Below are positions 16,604 to 24,168 of a stretch of 24,183 bases of DNA, one piece after another; within the stretch, counting starts at the first letter, position 1, and each line of letters begins with the position of its first letter. Location of the stretch: contig CAUJFU010000512.1 of the NCBI GenBank assembly GCA_963169055.1, positions 1 to 24,183 of the forward strand, written 5' to 3'. The DNA is from Myxococcota bacterium (GTDB lineage Bacteria; Myxococcota_C; UBA6777). The notes beneath the pieces are model-generated. The model did not search any database. It was not told the DNA's origin and worked only from the letters and a program-made list of their open reading frames with translations. Made by a program: the position numbers and the translations under genes.

Positions 16604-18598
16604 TTAGCCTTTTTTGGGTTGCGAAGTCGGAGCATCGCTGACGATCAAGCGGCCTCGCATCTCCAAGTGCAGCGCGTGGCAGAACCACGGGCAATAGAAC
16701 CAATACACACCGGGCTTATCGGCGATGAAGGTTGCGCTGTTGGTGTCGCGTGCGTTGACCAAGAAGTTCACATCGTGGTGCGTCACGCACAGACCGTGCG
16801 ACAAATCCTCAACGTTATCAAGGTTGGTCAGGATGATCTGAACCTTTTCGCCCTTGGTCACGCGGATCACGTCGGTGTGGAACTTGGGAGCTTGGCTGGT
16901 CATATAGACACGCACGATCCCGTTTTTGCGGATGCTCTTGTTGTCTTTGAGCAGATTCACGCCGTCTTCTTTGGCCCATGCTTCGTACATCTCGAAGCGC
17001 GGCCCAGTACGGGGCTGAATCTTGGTGGGTTGGATAATGCTCTTCTTCACGATCACGCAGTCGTGAGGCTCGGGATAGGTGGGGCCGTCGTGCATCAGTT
17101 TCATCTTGTCGCCCGACATATCGATGAGTTGGTCGTTTTCCGGCATCAGCGGTCCGACGTTCAGGTAACGGTCTTTGGAAAACTTGCACAGCGCCATCAG
17201 CCACTTGCCATCGGCTTCTTTGGTTTCACTCATCGAAGCGTTGATGTGACCGATTTGGTAGTGAACATCGAGCTTTTGGATGATCGCTTTGGCAGCAGCT
17301 TCTTTCGAGGCTTTGGGATCTTTGATCTTGTAGGCTTCGATGGCCGTGGCGATGTTCCACTTGGTGACCACAGAGTCGATAAAGATCGACGTGTAGGCGT
17401 TTCCTTTGTTGTCGAAAGCCGTATGCAGCGGTCCCAAGCCCACTTCGGGTTCGGCCACCACGCAATCACGGGGCTTGATCTTTTTCTGGAACGCATCGTC
17501 CAATTTTCGGACATCCACAACCGAAACGGTCGGCGAAAGCTTTCCAGACACCACCGCGTACACGCCCGTTGGGTCCATATTCACACCGTGGGGGCTTTTG
17601 GGGACAGGAACACGCATCACGTACTCGCTGTCTGCGCCGCGTGCATCCACCACAGGGACCGTCGAGCTACCGATGCGGATGGTCTTTCCGTTTTGGACGG
17701 CGCGCTCGATGTTGGCAATGTTGAATACGTAGAGATGATCGCGTTCGTTGCCCATCATCTTTTCCAACGTCACGCCACCTTCGGAGTTATAGCAGGTTGC
17801 GAACGAGTATTTGCCTTGGTAGTCCGTGGCGCAAAGGTCCATGTTGCCTTCCACGAGGACTTGCCACTTGACTTCCATGGTTTCGCCGTCAACAGCGGTG
17901 TGCATCGCACCGTATTTTTCGGGCGAATCCATATCACGGCCATCGTTCGGCATCGGCGTACGAAATTCGCTGTTGGTGAAAACGTACCCTGTCTTGTGAC
18001 GTTGCGGGAAAATGCCGTGGGTTCCTGCGCAGTTGGGCAGTTCTGTGATGCGATCCACTTCCATGATATCGATACGAACACGGGCCAAACGGGCCGAGGC
18101 TTTGTCGTTGACAAAGATATAACGACCGTCATACGTCCCATCTTTGTAAGAGAGATGGACGTGGTGCGTGTCGCCCGACAGACGATTGCCAAGGATCTTC
18201 TTCGAGAAATCGGTTGCTCCCCAGCCCGTTGCGGCATCGTAGTTGAACACAGGGACGCGCTTCAGTTCGCGCATCGAAGGGACGCCCAAGACGCGGATCT
18301 CGCCCGATTGACCACCACTCCAAAAGCCGTAGTAGTCGTCGTGTGCGCCCGGGGCAACGTGTGTAGACAAACCGCTTGCGTGCGCTTGCCCTCCTCCCAG
18401 TCCGGGGGTTGGTGTCTTCTCACAACCTGCCAGTTGCGTTCCCAAGAGGGCTGCGGCCAACGAACCCACTTTCAAAAAATCACGGCGTCCCCATCCTGTT
18501 TCGGCTGCGGCTCCGGCTTGATTGGCGCTGGATGCGGTCGCCGATTCGGGTTGCGGGTGGGTGGTGTTTTGTGCTGTCTTGTCGTGTTTGTTTTGCAT
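16604..18598 (-). CDS. nosZ: Nitrous-oxide reductase (clade-I-like, Tat-exported)
   Basis: Reduces N2O to N2 in the periplasm. The 664-aa product has a twin-arginine signal, RRDFLK at 38-43, with a hydrophobic stretch ending in LAGC (Cys59), a lipobox. The beta-propeller holds all seven CuZ His ligands: THHVH, GTHGIF, SPHGVNM, PLHTAFD, IGHINA and EPHDCV in order. The CuA domain near the C-terminus has HGLCVTHHDVN and YCPWFCHALHLEM, supplying the two Cys, Trp, His and Met ligands. Sequence between the ligands (GKYSFATCYNSE, TYDGRYIFVNDKA) looks closer to clade I than to clade II. GGAAGAG lies 4 bases before ATG 18598; the frame runs on upstream, but without a likely start. It is the first gene of the operon and follows an FNR-type box. 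Confidence 0.96.
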   Translation of the reverse strand: MQNKHDKTAQNTTHPQPESATASSANQAGAAAETGWGRRDFLKVGSLAAALLGTQLAGCEKTPTPGLGGGQAHASGLSTHVAPGAHDDYYGFWSGGQSGEIRVLGVPSMRELKRVPVFNYDAATGWGATDFSKKILGNRLSGDTHHVHLSYKDGTYDGRYIFVNDKASARLARVRIDIMEVDRITELPNCAGTHGIFPQRHKTGYVFTNSEFRTPMPNDGRDMDSPEKYGAMHTAVDGETMEVKWQVLVEGNMDLCATDYQGKYSFATCYNSEGGVTLEKMMGNERDHLYVFNIANIERAVQNGKTIRIGSSTVPVVDARGADSEYVMRVPVPKSPHGVNMDPTGVYAVVSGKLSPTVSVVDVRKLDDAFQKKIKPRDCVVAEPEVGLGPLHTAFDNKGNAYTSIFIDSVVTKWNIATAIEAYKIKDPKASKEAAAKAIIQKLDVHYQIGHINASMSETKEADGKWLMALCKFSKDRYLNVGPLMPENDQLIDMSGDKMKLMHDGPTYPEPHDCVIVKKSIIQPTKIQPRTGPRFEMYEAWAKEDGVNLLKDNKSIRKNGIVRVYMTSQAPKFHTDVIRVTKGEKVQIILTNLDNVEDLSHGLCVTHHDVNFLVNARDTNSATFIADKPGVYWFYCPWFCHALHLEMRGRLIVSDAPTSQPKKG

Positions 18599-18773
18599 GG
18601 CTCTTCCTTGCGTTCGTTTTTTGTGCGGGTTGGCGCTCTCCCCCTTGCCGCTCTCTACCTGCACAAAGGCCCTCGTTGACAACCGCTTGATCGGTGTATG
18701 TTTTCTGGGTGCTTTACAGACACACACGTCTATAAAGACTTGGGTGGGTGTAGCATAATCCCTAGGAAAAGAC

Positions 18774-18787
18774 TTGATCCAGATCAA
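18774..18787 (-). promoter_or_regulatory. FNR/ANR/DNR-type operator for the nos operon
   Basis: TTGATCCAGATCAA is a perfect palindrome matching the CRP/FNR family consensus TTGATnnnnATCAA. It lies 176 bases before the nosZ ATG and in no gene. In denitrifiers FNR or NO-sensing DNR/NnrR regulators use this same site to turn on nos genes when oxygen falls or NO appears. Which regulator binds here cannot be told from the site. Confidence 0.85.
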
Positions 18788-18993
18788 AGAAAACAAGGAA
18801 ATCGCTAGTCTTTCAAGTCGATTGAGATGGGGACATCTGCACAGACCCGCGTCCTTCTTTCGCCAAACAGTTGTTGGCTCAAGTTGCTCTTTGGCAAGTT
18901 CGGCGAACAGATGACACAACCGCGCACCGCTGTCAACACCTTGTCTCGCAGCAGAGCCACCGACTTGTGCGTGGCGCTCCGCATCCCCCGCAA

Positions 18994-19086
18994 GTGTTTC
19001 GATCGGATGCGATGAGCCCCCCCGTGTTCGCGCCGTTTCAAGCGGATGCGGTGAGTCCCCCCGTGTTCACGCCGTTTCAAGCGGCG
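18994..19086. repeat. 39-base tandem repeat array downstream of nrdJ
   Basis: Two units of period 39 start at 19024 and 19063, sharing GTGTTC, then G or A, then CGCCGTTTCAAGCGG. A 30-base version with 9 internal bases missing precedes them at 18994. Runs of six or seven C separate the units. On the - strand the array reads as RLKRREHGGTHRI repeats in an open frame, but there is no sign that it is translated. A further copy of the core lies upstream of nrdJ at 21191. Confidence 0.85.
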
Positions 19087-19108
19087 GTGTAGTGGGTTTT
19101 CGAGCAGG

Positions 19109-21094
19109 CTAGATGATCTCGCACACGCCGCCAGCGCAAGCCACCGTGTCTTGGCGTGTGGTGTGGTCTTGGGTTTCGAGGATCTGCGAAAAGTCCATCG
19201 GGCGGATGTGTTGGTGGTATCGCGCGAAAGTTTGCGCATCACACGCCTCAAACGGTGCTTGTGGGTATCCCCCGCCATCGTGAGGCAACACCGAAAGAGC
19301 CACGTAATCGTGCCGATGCCGCCACATCCAACGCCCCACATCGTCCCATTCATCGTCTTTGACAGACACGGTGCAAGAGATATTGTTGGTGTTTTCACCC
19401 GTCCGATGGCCCGGGACGATCCAACGCTGATAGGTATCGCGCACGCGCTCCAACAGCGCCAAAGCATCTTCTTGTTCGCGGGTGACGGCCCCAACAGGCG
19501 CTTGGATCGGCATCTGAAAGACGTGCTCGCGATCAGGCTGATACACACTGCGCTCCACAAGGGCGGGGAGATGTTGTTTCAGATACGCCAAGATCGGTTC
19601 GTTGTTGTTGATCACGACACGACGCAGATAATACGGCGCATGATAGGCGTGGATCCCTGAAGAGCAGCCTAGCAACAAAGAGGTCGTGCCTGCGGGCTTT
19701 ACCGTGGTACAACGCGCCGAGGGCCGAAGCCCCAAAGCGCTGGCGATTCGCGCATTTTCTTCCAACACGACACGCGCCGCACGTTCGACATCCAAGCCCT
19801 CCACGCGCCCTGCTGCGATCCCCGTCATCGAAACGCCGATCAATGCGTCTTCTTCGGCACATCGCCGCCACACAGGCCGCAGAAAATGAAACCCCGTCCA
19901 AGCGGCTTGACACGTCGCGATCCGCGCTGCTGCGCGACAACGTGCTTCCAAATCCGCCTGATCTTCGACGCTTGCAGCGTTCACCTCCACAAGATTACAC
20001 AGCCCATACGGTCGCAAAGCGATCTCTGCACAAGGGTTGGTCCCCATCTCCATGCTGTTTGAAAGAAAGATCCCGGGTTCTCCCGAGCCATTCCCACGCA
20101 CACGATCCCATAAACGCCAGAATCGCTGTTCTTCTAACTCTTCTCTTTGCAAAACCACGCTGTTGTTTGCACGCGCACGTTGTGGGCTGTGATTCCAAAA
20201 GCCCGCTTCTTTTGCGCACAACATATCCTGATCTTCTTCGGAAAACAGGCAGATGAACGAAGACCGTCGGATCCCTCCCGCAAGCACCGCCTCCGAAAGA
20301 TGGCACAAGATATCATGCGCTTCGATCGGGTGTAGCTTGGTTCCCGGCTTTTTGGACAAAAACACCCGCTCCACGCTCGATAGCGCACGCTTCAACGGCT
20401 CCGCTCCGGGCGCACGCCCTCCCGAAGTCACCAGCGGCGTCCCTTTTGGGCGGATCTCGCTGTAATCAAACACAGGCAACGCATCGCCCTTAAAAAACGC
20501 CCGACACAGCGCATGTACCGCAGAAGACCATCCCTCGATCGTATCTGCCACAAGGTGCCGATGCTTGTCACGCGGAGCGCGGATATCAGGCAGTTTCGCC
20601 ACATGATGCTGCTGCACCGAATACCCCACCCCGCAGCCCGACAACAACAAAAACATCGCTTCTGCAAAGAAAAACGGATGATCCACAGGCGCAAACGAGC
20701 AATTGTACATCCGCGCTGGGTTTTTCTCGATCGCGGATCCTGCAAACTGCATCGATCGCATCGACGGCAAGACTTTTCGATCCAACACAAAGTCATACGC
20801 ATCAGTGATCACTTCGGACAGCGCTGGAAAATGCTTGGTGTGCATCGCAAGATTGCGCGCCACCGTCTCGCCCCACGTCTCACGACGCTGCTGCTCGGGC
20901 AGATAACGCGCATATTTCATGTAATGGATCATCTCGCTCAACATCTTTGTCGCATCTACAACTGACGCACCATCCGATGTCTCCACGCGATGCCCAGCTC
21001 CGCTCTCTTGCCCGCTCAATGCTTCGTGGCTCTGTGATCCCGACACTTCCTGATTCTGCATCTCCAGCACTTCCGTCTCAAATACGCGATCCAT
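19109..21094 (-). CDS. nrdJ: Adenosylcobalamin-dependent (class II) ribonucleotide reductase
   Basis: Makes deoxyribonucleotides in the cytoplasm, using coenzyme B12 to generate the thiyl radical, so it works with or without oxygen. The 661-aa product shows the redox cysteine Cys132 in YNCSF, the active-site set Asn353-Pro-Cys355-Ala-Glu357 in TNPCAEI, the second redox Cys366 in YGLCNLVE, and the C-terminal shuttle pair Cys653 and Cys658 (ACAGGVCEII). The motifs match the monomeric triphosphate-reductase branch (Lactobacillus RTPR type), though it is shorter than the usual 700 to 740 aa. The first 45 residues are low-complexity. GGAGAG stands 6 bases before ATG 21094; a TTG at 21100 is the alternative. 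Neighbours are not functionally linked; no nrdR-like box was noticed. Confidence 0.93.
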   Translation of the reverse strand: MDRVFETEVLEMQNQEVSGSQSHEALSGQESGAGHRVETSDGASVVDATKMLSEMIHYMKYARYLPEQQRRETWGETVARNLAMHTKHFPALSEVITDAYDFVLDRKVLPSMRSMQFAGSAIEKNPARMYNCSFAPVDHPFFFAEAMFLLLSGCGVGYSVQQHHVAKLPDIRAPRDKHRHLVADTIEGWSSAVHALCRAFFKGDALPVFDYSEIRPKGTPLVTSGGRAPGAEPLKRALSSVERVFLSKKPGTKLHPIEAHDILCHLSEAVLAGGIRRSSFICLFSEEDQDMLCAKEAGFWNHSPQRARANNSVVLQREELEEQRFWRLWDRVRGNGSGEPGIFLSNSMEMGTNPCAEIALRPYGLCNLVEVNAASVEDQADLEARCRAAARIATCQAAWTGFHFLRPVWRRCAEEDALIGVSMTGIAAGRVEGLDVERAARVVLEENARIASALGLRPSARCTTVKPAGTTSLLLGCSSGIHAYHAPYYLRRVVINNNEPILAYLKQHLPALVERSVYQPDREHVFQMPIQAPVGAVTREQEDALALLERVRDTYQRWIVPGHRTGENTNNISCTVSVKDDEWDDVGRWMWRHRHDYVALSVLPHDGGGYPQAPFEACDAQTFARYHQHIRPMDFSQILETQDHTTRQDTVACAGGVCEII

Positions 21095-21190
21095 CCGCAA
21101 CTCTCCACGTTCTAGGTTCTAGGTTCCATCCAACGCTCAACTTCCGATCCAGCCTTCCCTCTGTAGAAGTCACTTCTTGGAAAAAACCCC

Positions 21191-21211
21191 GTGTTCGCGC
21201 CGTTTCGAGCG
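21191..21211. repeat. Third copy of the nrdJ-flanking repeat
   Basis: The 21 bases match 20 of 21 positions of the unit at 19024-19044 in the same orientation, with C-runs preceding both. It begins 97 bases before the nrdJ ATG, so nrdJ is bracketed by direct repeats. Confidence 0.8.
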
Positions 21212-21247
21212 ACAGAGTCGTTGGTGTGAAAAACAACGCTCTCTTCG

Positions 21248-21304
21248 CCCCTCACGGGGTCAAGGGAGCCGCGCTCCCTTGTGGGGCGTGGGGCAAAGCC
21301 CCAC
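21248..21304. repeat. Cluster of three hairpins, REP-like element
   Basis: Three perfect inverted repeats in 57 bases: CCCC/GGGG (21248-21259), CAAGGGAGC with GCTCCCTTG around a 3-base loop (21261-21281), and GTGGGGC with GCCCCAC around AAA (21288-21304). Such short, GC-rich tandem hairpins are typical of dispersed extragenic repeats. A related hairpin in the opposite orientation begins at 24169. Confidence 0.7.
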
Positions 21305-21508
21305 AAACACCAAACCAACAAGCCACTCCTGCCTTCAATCCAACCCACCCCCCGCCACATCGGGGCCTTCGCCAAATACCCATCACGAATTGCGTTGCTT
21401 CGGGAAGTACAAGCCACGCACCCAACACGCCATCCACTTAATCTCCTCTTTTTTCTACTGAATTTCTGCCATCCAAAGACTAAGTGTTGTATAACCTTCA
21501 TGCCGACA

Positions 21509-21552
21509 CACAACATATTGTGGTATGGAGGCTGAGCATAGCCTTGCCTCCA
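21509..21552 (+). promoter_or_regulatory. Palindrome and hairpin upstream of the DAHP synthase gene
   Basis: CACAACATATTGTG (21509-21522) is an inverted repeat with 5-base arms, of operator size. Directly after it, TGGAGGC (21526-21532) pairs with GCCTCCA (21546-21552) over a 13-base loop. They lie about 210-250 bases before the start codon. A TATAAC at 21490 is a possible -10. They could control the aromatic pathway gene, but no known regulator site is recognised. Confidence 0.3.
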
Positions 21553-21760
21553 CGATCCGTCAAGCAGAATTTTCACCTGTTTTTTCACACTCGAATGTGT
21601 CGAAAAGACTACACTCATGGGCCTTTCCGCGATCAGTTCATTTCACGTTTCTGTTGCACACATCCATAGATGCTTTTGTTCGTTGCCTCGCGGTACAGAG
21701 CTTGCCGAGCGTGCCACCACCCCGCAACACATCCCCCCCAAAACCAAGAAAGAGCCTGCG

Positions 21761-22819
21761 ATGCAAGCCCTAAACAGCCTTCGTGCAGAGATCCAAACGA
21801 TCAACGCACAGATCCTTGCCCTGCTCAATCGCCGAGCAGCGTTGGTCTGCGATGTCCAAGCGCGCAAGACCCAAGACGGCCTTCCCACCTACCTTCCCGA
21901 ACGCGAACAAGCGATGCTAGACGCCCTGCTCGCCCAAAACCAAGGCCCCTTTTCCAACGAGACCATCGCGGCCCTCTTCAAAGAGATCTTTCGTGCCTCG
22001 GTGGCCTTGATGGAACAAACCAAACAAGCCCAAAGCAAGCTTCCCCGCGCACCTTCGGGCCAAACCAGACGCATCACGATCCGAGGCGCGCAGATCGGCG
22101 CGGAGCCGATCTTGATCGCGGGGCCTTGTTCGATCGAAAGCACCGATCAGATGGACAAGATCGGCATCGCTCTCCAAACCAAAGGACTGCGCTTTGTGCG
22201 TGGCGGAGCCTTTAAGCCCCGCACCTCTCCTTACGCCTTCCAAGGTCTCGGCGAAGAAGGTCTGCGCATCTTACGCGATACCGCCCAACGCTTCGACCTG
22301 ATCAGCGTCACCGAAGTGACAGACACCCGCCGCGTCGGACTTGTCGCCGAATACGCCGATATCCTCCAGATCGGCGCACGCAATATGTACAACTACGACC
22401 TCCTGCGTGAAGTCGGACGCACCCGTAAACCCGTCCTGCTCAAACGGGCCTTTTCCGCCACCCTCGACGAGGCCCTTGCTTCCGCCGAATACATCCTTTG
22501 CGAAGGCAACGAAGATGTCATCCTCTGCGAGCGCGGTATCCGCACCTTTGAAAAGAACACCCGCAATACCCTCGATATCTCCGCGATCCCGCTTTGGCGC
22601 CAAGCCTGCGATCTCCCCGTGATCGTCGATGTCAGCCACGCCGCTGGACGCAAAGATATCCTCCTCCCGCTCGCTCGTGCCGCACTTGCTGTCGGCGCTC
22701 ATGGCGTCATGGTCGAAACTCATCCCTCCCCACAAACCGCTCGTTCTGACGGGCAACAACAACTCACACTTCCTGAATTCCAAACCTTTTTTGAACAACT
22801 CTTCCCACCCAAAGCCTAA
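21761..22819 (+). CDS. Chorismate mutase - DAHP synthase fusion (type I beta)
   Basis: Catalyses the first shikimate-pathway step (PEP plus erythrose-4-phosphate to DAHP), with a fused AroQ chorismate mutase that makes prephenate and acts as a sensor for feedback control. The 352-aa product has AroQ residues at 1-88 (Arg8, Arg24, Lys36, Arg48-Glu49) and the synthase barrel at about 105-350. Barrel motifs are GPCSIES (121-127, metal Cys123), GGAFKPRTSPYAFQG (148-162), KRAFSATLDE, DVSHAAGR (290-297, metal His293), VETHPSP with Glu319, and Asp330. This is the Bacillus/Porphyromonas-like arrangement with the mutase in front. AAGAAAGAG lies 6 bases before ATG 21761. The next gene starts 12 bases after the stop, so the two are probably cotranscribed. 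The symbol is left blank because aroA, aroF and aroG are all used for such fusions. Confidence 0.94.
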   Translation: MQALNSLRAEIQTINAQILALLNRRAALVCDVQARKTQDGLPTYLPEREQAMLDALLAQNQGPFSNETIAALFKEIFRASVALMEQTKQAQSKLPRAPSGQTRRITIRGAQIGAEPILIAGPCSIESTDQMDKIGIALQTKGLRFVRGGAFKPRTSPYAFQGLGEEGLRILRDTAQRFDLISVTEVTDTRRVGLVAEYADILQIGARNMYNYDLLREVGRTRKPVLLKRAFSATLDEALASAEYILCEGNEDVILCERGIRTFEKNTRNTLDISAIPLWRQACDLPVIVDVSHAAGRKDILLPLARAALAVGAHGVMVETHPSPQTARSDGQQQLTLPEFQTFFEQLFPPKA

Positions 22820-22831
22820 GGAGCCGCCCCC

Positions 22832-24121
22832 ATGAAGTTTTCTGTCGCCTACAACTTTGACGATGCTCTTCTCGAAGGCATGAAGCCTTATCCCGTCTAT
22901 GAAGTTTACGGCAAGCTCACCTCCGACTACTTTGGCGGAGGACGCCCCTCGTTCTACCTACCCGAAGTCGACAAAAAAGCCCTCGAACGCGCCGTCCAAC
23001 GCGTCCACGCCCAAGGCATCACATTCAACTACTTGCTCAACACCTCCTCCACCAACAACCTCGAATACACCCGCGAAGGACAACGCGAAGCCGAAGCCCT
23101 TCTCGAATGGCTCGTCTCCATCGGTGTCGACTCCGTCACCGTCGCCAACATCTACTTCCTGCGGATGATCAAACACCGTTATCCTCAACTCAAAGTCCGT
23201 ATCAGTTCGCACCGATACACCGACAACCCCCGCAAAGTCCGTTTTTGGGTGGAGCAAGGGGCCGACTACATCGTCGTCAGCGAAGTCAATATCCATCGCG
23301 AATTCAAGATCCTCGAAGCCATGCGCAAAGCCGCCGGAGACGTTGAACTCCAGCTAATCGTCAACAACTGGTGCCGCCAAGACTGCGCCATCGCTGGAAA
23401 CCACGCCGCCACCCTCTCCGCCGCTTCGCAAAGCCAATCCAAAGGCTTCCCGCTCGACTATTGCTCCATCTTGTGCAACCACATCCGACTTAGCGCACCC
23501 GTCAATTACCTCCGCGCCAACTGGATCCGCCCCGAAGACCTCCCCATCTACGAAAACCTCGGATACCACAACTTTAAGATCGTCGAACGAAACACCCCCA
23601 CACCTTTGCTGCTACTCCGCCTCAAAGCCTACAGCGAGCGCCATTACGACGGAAACCTCCTCGATCTCGTCCAAAACTACTCTTATCCCGAAGAAGTTTA
23701 CAGCGAGAAAGACAAAGACTCCTATTCTAACCGCCGTATGCTCAAGTACTTCCTCAAGCCTCACATGGTCAACCTCTTCAAAATGGGAAAGGTCGTTCGC
23801 TTCGGCAAAACCGCCAGCGTCCTCTATCCCCGCCGTGGCCCCAACCCCGTCTACATCGACAATCGCGCTCTAGACGGCTTTATGGATCGCTTCCTCGCCA
23901 AAAGCTGCCAAGATATCGACTGCGAAAGCTGCCGCTATTGTCACCGATGGGCCGACAAAACCGTCTCCATCGACCCCGCTTGGGCTGCTGAGATGTCCGA
24001 TATCTACCAAGACCTCTTCAACGAACTCGACGGCGGCGACTTCTGGGATCCCAACCTCCAAACCCTCCTCGAAATGGCCAAAGACTTCCCCAAACAAGTC
24101 CTCGGTTCTTCCAATCCCTAA
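22832..24121 (+). CDS. U32-family protein with two cysteine clusters
   Basis: Resembles peptidase U32-family TIM-barrel proteins, which include RlhA, TrhP and the UbiU/UbiV oxygen-independent hydroxylases. Barrel segments include VYEVYGKL (about 22-29), FNYLLNTSSTNN (65-76), GVDSVTVANIYFLRMI (98-113) and GADYIVVSEVNIHREF (143-158). Cys181 and Cys185 (WCRQDC) with Cys211 and Cys215 (YCSILC) form a four-Cys set like the [4Fe-4S] ligands of UbiU/V. A second set, Cys359, 364, 367 and 370 (CQDIDCESCRYC), lies near the C-terminus. The usual U32 signature around E.F.HGA.C is not obvious, so the exact subfamily is unknown and protease activity is doubtful. AAGGAG is 8 bases before the ATG. It likely shares a transcript with the DAHP synthase. 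Role unknown; an iron-sulfur hydroxylase is one guess. Confidence 0.75.
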   Translation: MKFSVAYNFDDALLEGMKPYPVYEVYGKLTSDYFGGGRPSFYLPEVDKKALERAVQRVHAQGITFNYLLNTSSTNNLEYTREGQREAEALLEWLVSIGVDSVTVANIYFLRMIKHRYPQLKVRISSHRYTDNPRKVRFWVEQGADYIVVSEVNIHREFKILEAMRKAAGDVELQLIVNNWCRQDCAIAGNHAATLSAASQSQSKGFPLDYCSILCNHIRLSAPVNYLRANWIRPEDLPIYENLGYHNFKIVERNTPTPLLLLRLKAYSERHYDGNLLDLVQNYSYPEEVYSEKDKDSYSNRRMLKYFLKPHMVNLFKMGKVVRFGKTASVLYPRRGPNPVYIDNRALDGFMDRFLAKSCQDIDCESCRYCHRWADKTVSIDPAWAAEMSDIYQDLFNELDGGDFWDPNLQTLLEMAKDFPKQVLGSSNP

Positions 24122-24124
24122 CCG

Positions 24125-24141
24125 ACGAGAATTTATCTCGT
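24125..24141 (+). terminator. Small hairpin after the U32 gene
   Basis: ACGAGA and TCTCGT pair perfectly over a 5-base loop, starting 4 bases after the stop codon. No T-run follows immediately, so termination is uncertain; it may protect the 3' end. Confidence 0.35.
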
Positions 24142-24168
24142 AGGACTGACGCAGTTCGATGGTTTTTG

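Larger units (their letters stand above)
18599..19108. other. Intergenic region upstream of nosZ and downstream of nrdJ
   Basis: 510 bases without a credible gene. It holds the 5' leader of nosZ, the FNR-type box at 18774-18787, and the tandem repeats at 18994-19086. A TATGCT at 18757-18752 on the - strand, 16 bases after the box, is a possible -10 (4 of 6 to TATAAT); the spacing is shorter than in a standard class II FNR promoter. The last repeat unit contains CGCCG, a 7-base spacer and CGGCG, which may fold just after the nrdJ stop. Confidence 0.5.
21095..21760. other. Long gene-free stretch rich in stem-loops
   Basis: 666 bases between the divergent starts of nrdJ and the DAHP synthase gene. 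From left to right it holds a short direct repeat of TTCTAGG (21110-21123), one copy of the nrdJ-flanking repeat (21191), a cluster of three hairpins (21248-21304), a C- and A-rich stretch, a palindrome and a 7-pair hairpin (21509-21552). The + frame of the synthase is open from 21617, but the extra residues are not protein-like. I find no tRNA or known riboswitch by eye. Confidence 0.6.

Noticed and set aside
16487-18679. A 730-codon open frame on the + strand opposite nosZ
   Set aside because: It is antisense to a fully recognisable nosZ, its translation is His/Val/Asp-rich without any family motif, and it has no ribosome-binding site. Long shadow frames are common opposite GC-rich genes.
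18994-19086. CRISPR array
   Set aside because: Units abut or are separated only by C-runs, with no variable spacers of constant length, and no cas genes are near.
18805-19560. An open - strand frame covering the 39-base repeats and overlapping the nrdJ 3' end
   Set aside because: It runs out of frame through nrdJ, and its RLKRREHGG part is simply the DNA repeat translated. No start signal is present.
21617-21760. Extended start of the chorismate mutase-DAHP synthase at 21617
   Set aside because: The 48 extra residues match nothing in AroQ, and ATG 21761 begins directly at the first AroQ helix with a purine-rich ribosome-binding site.
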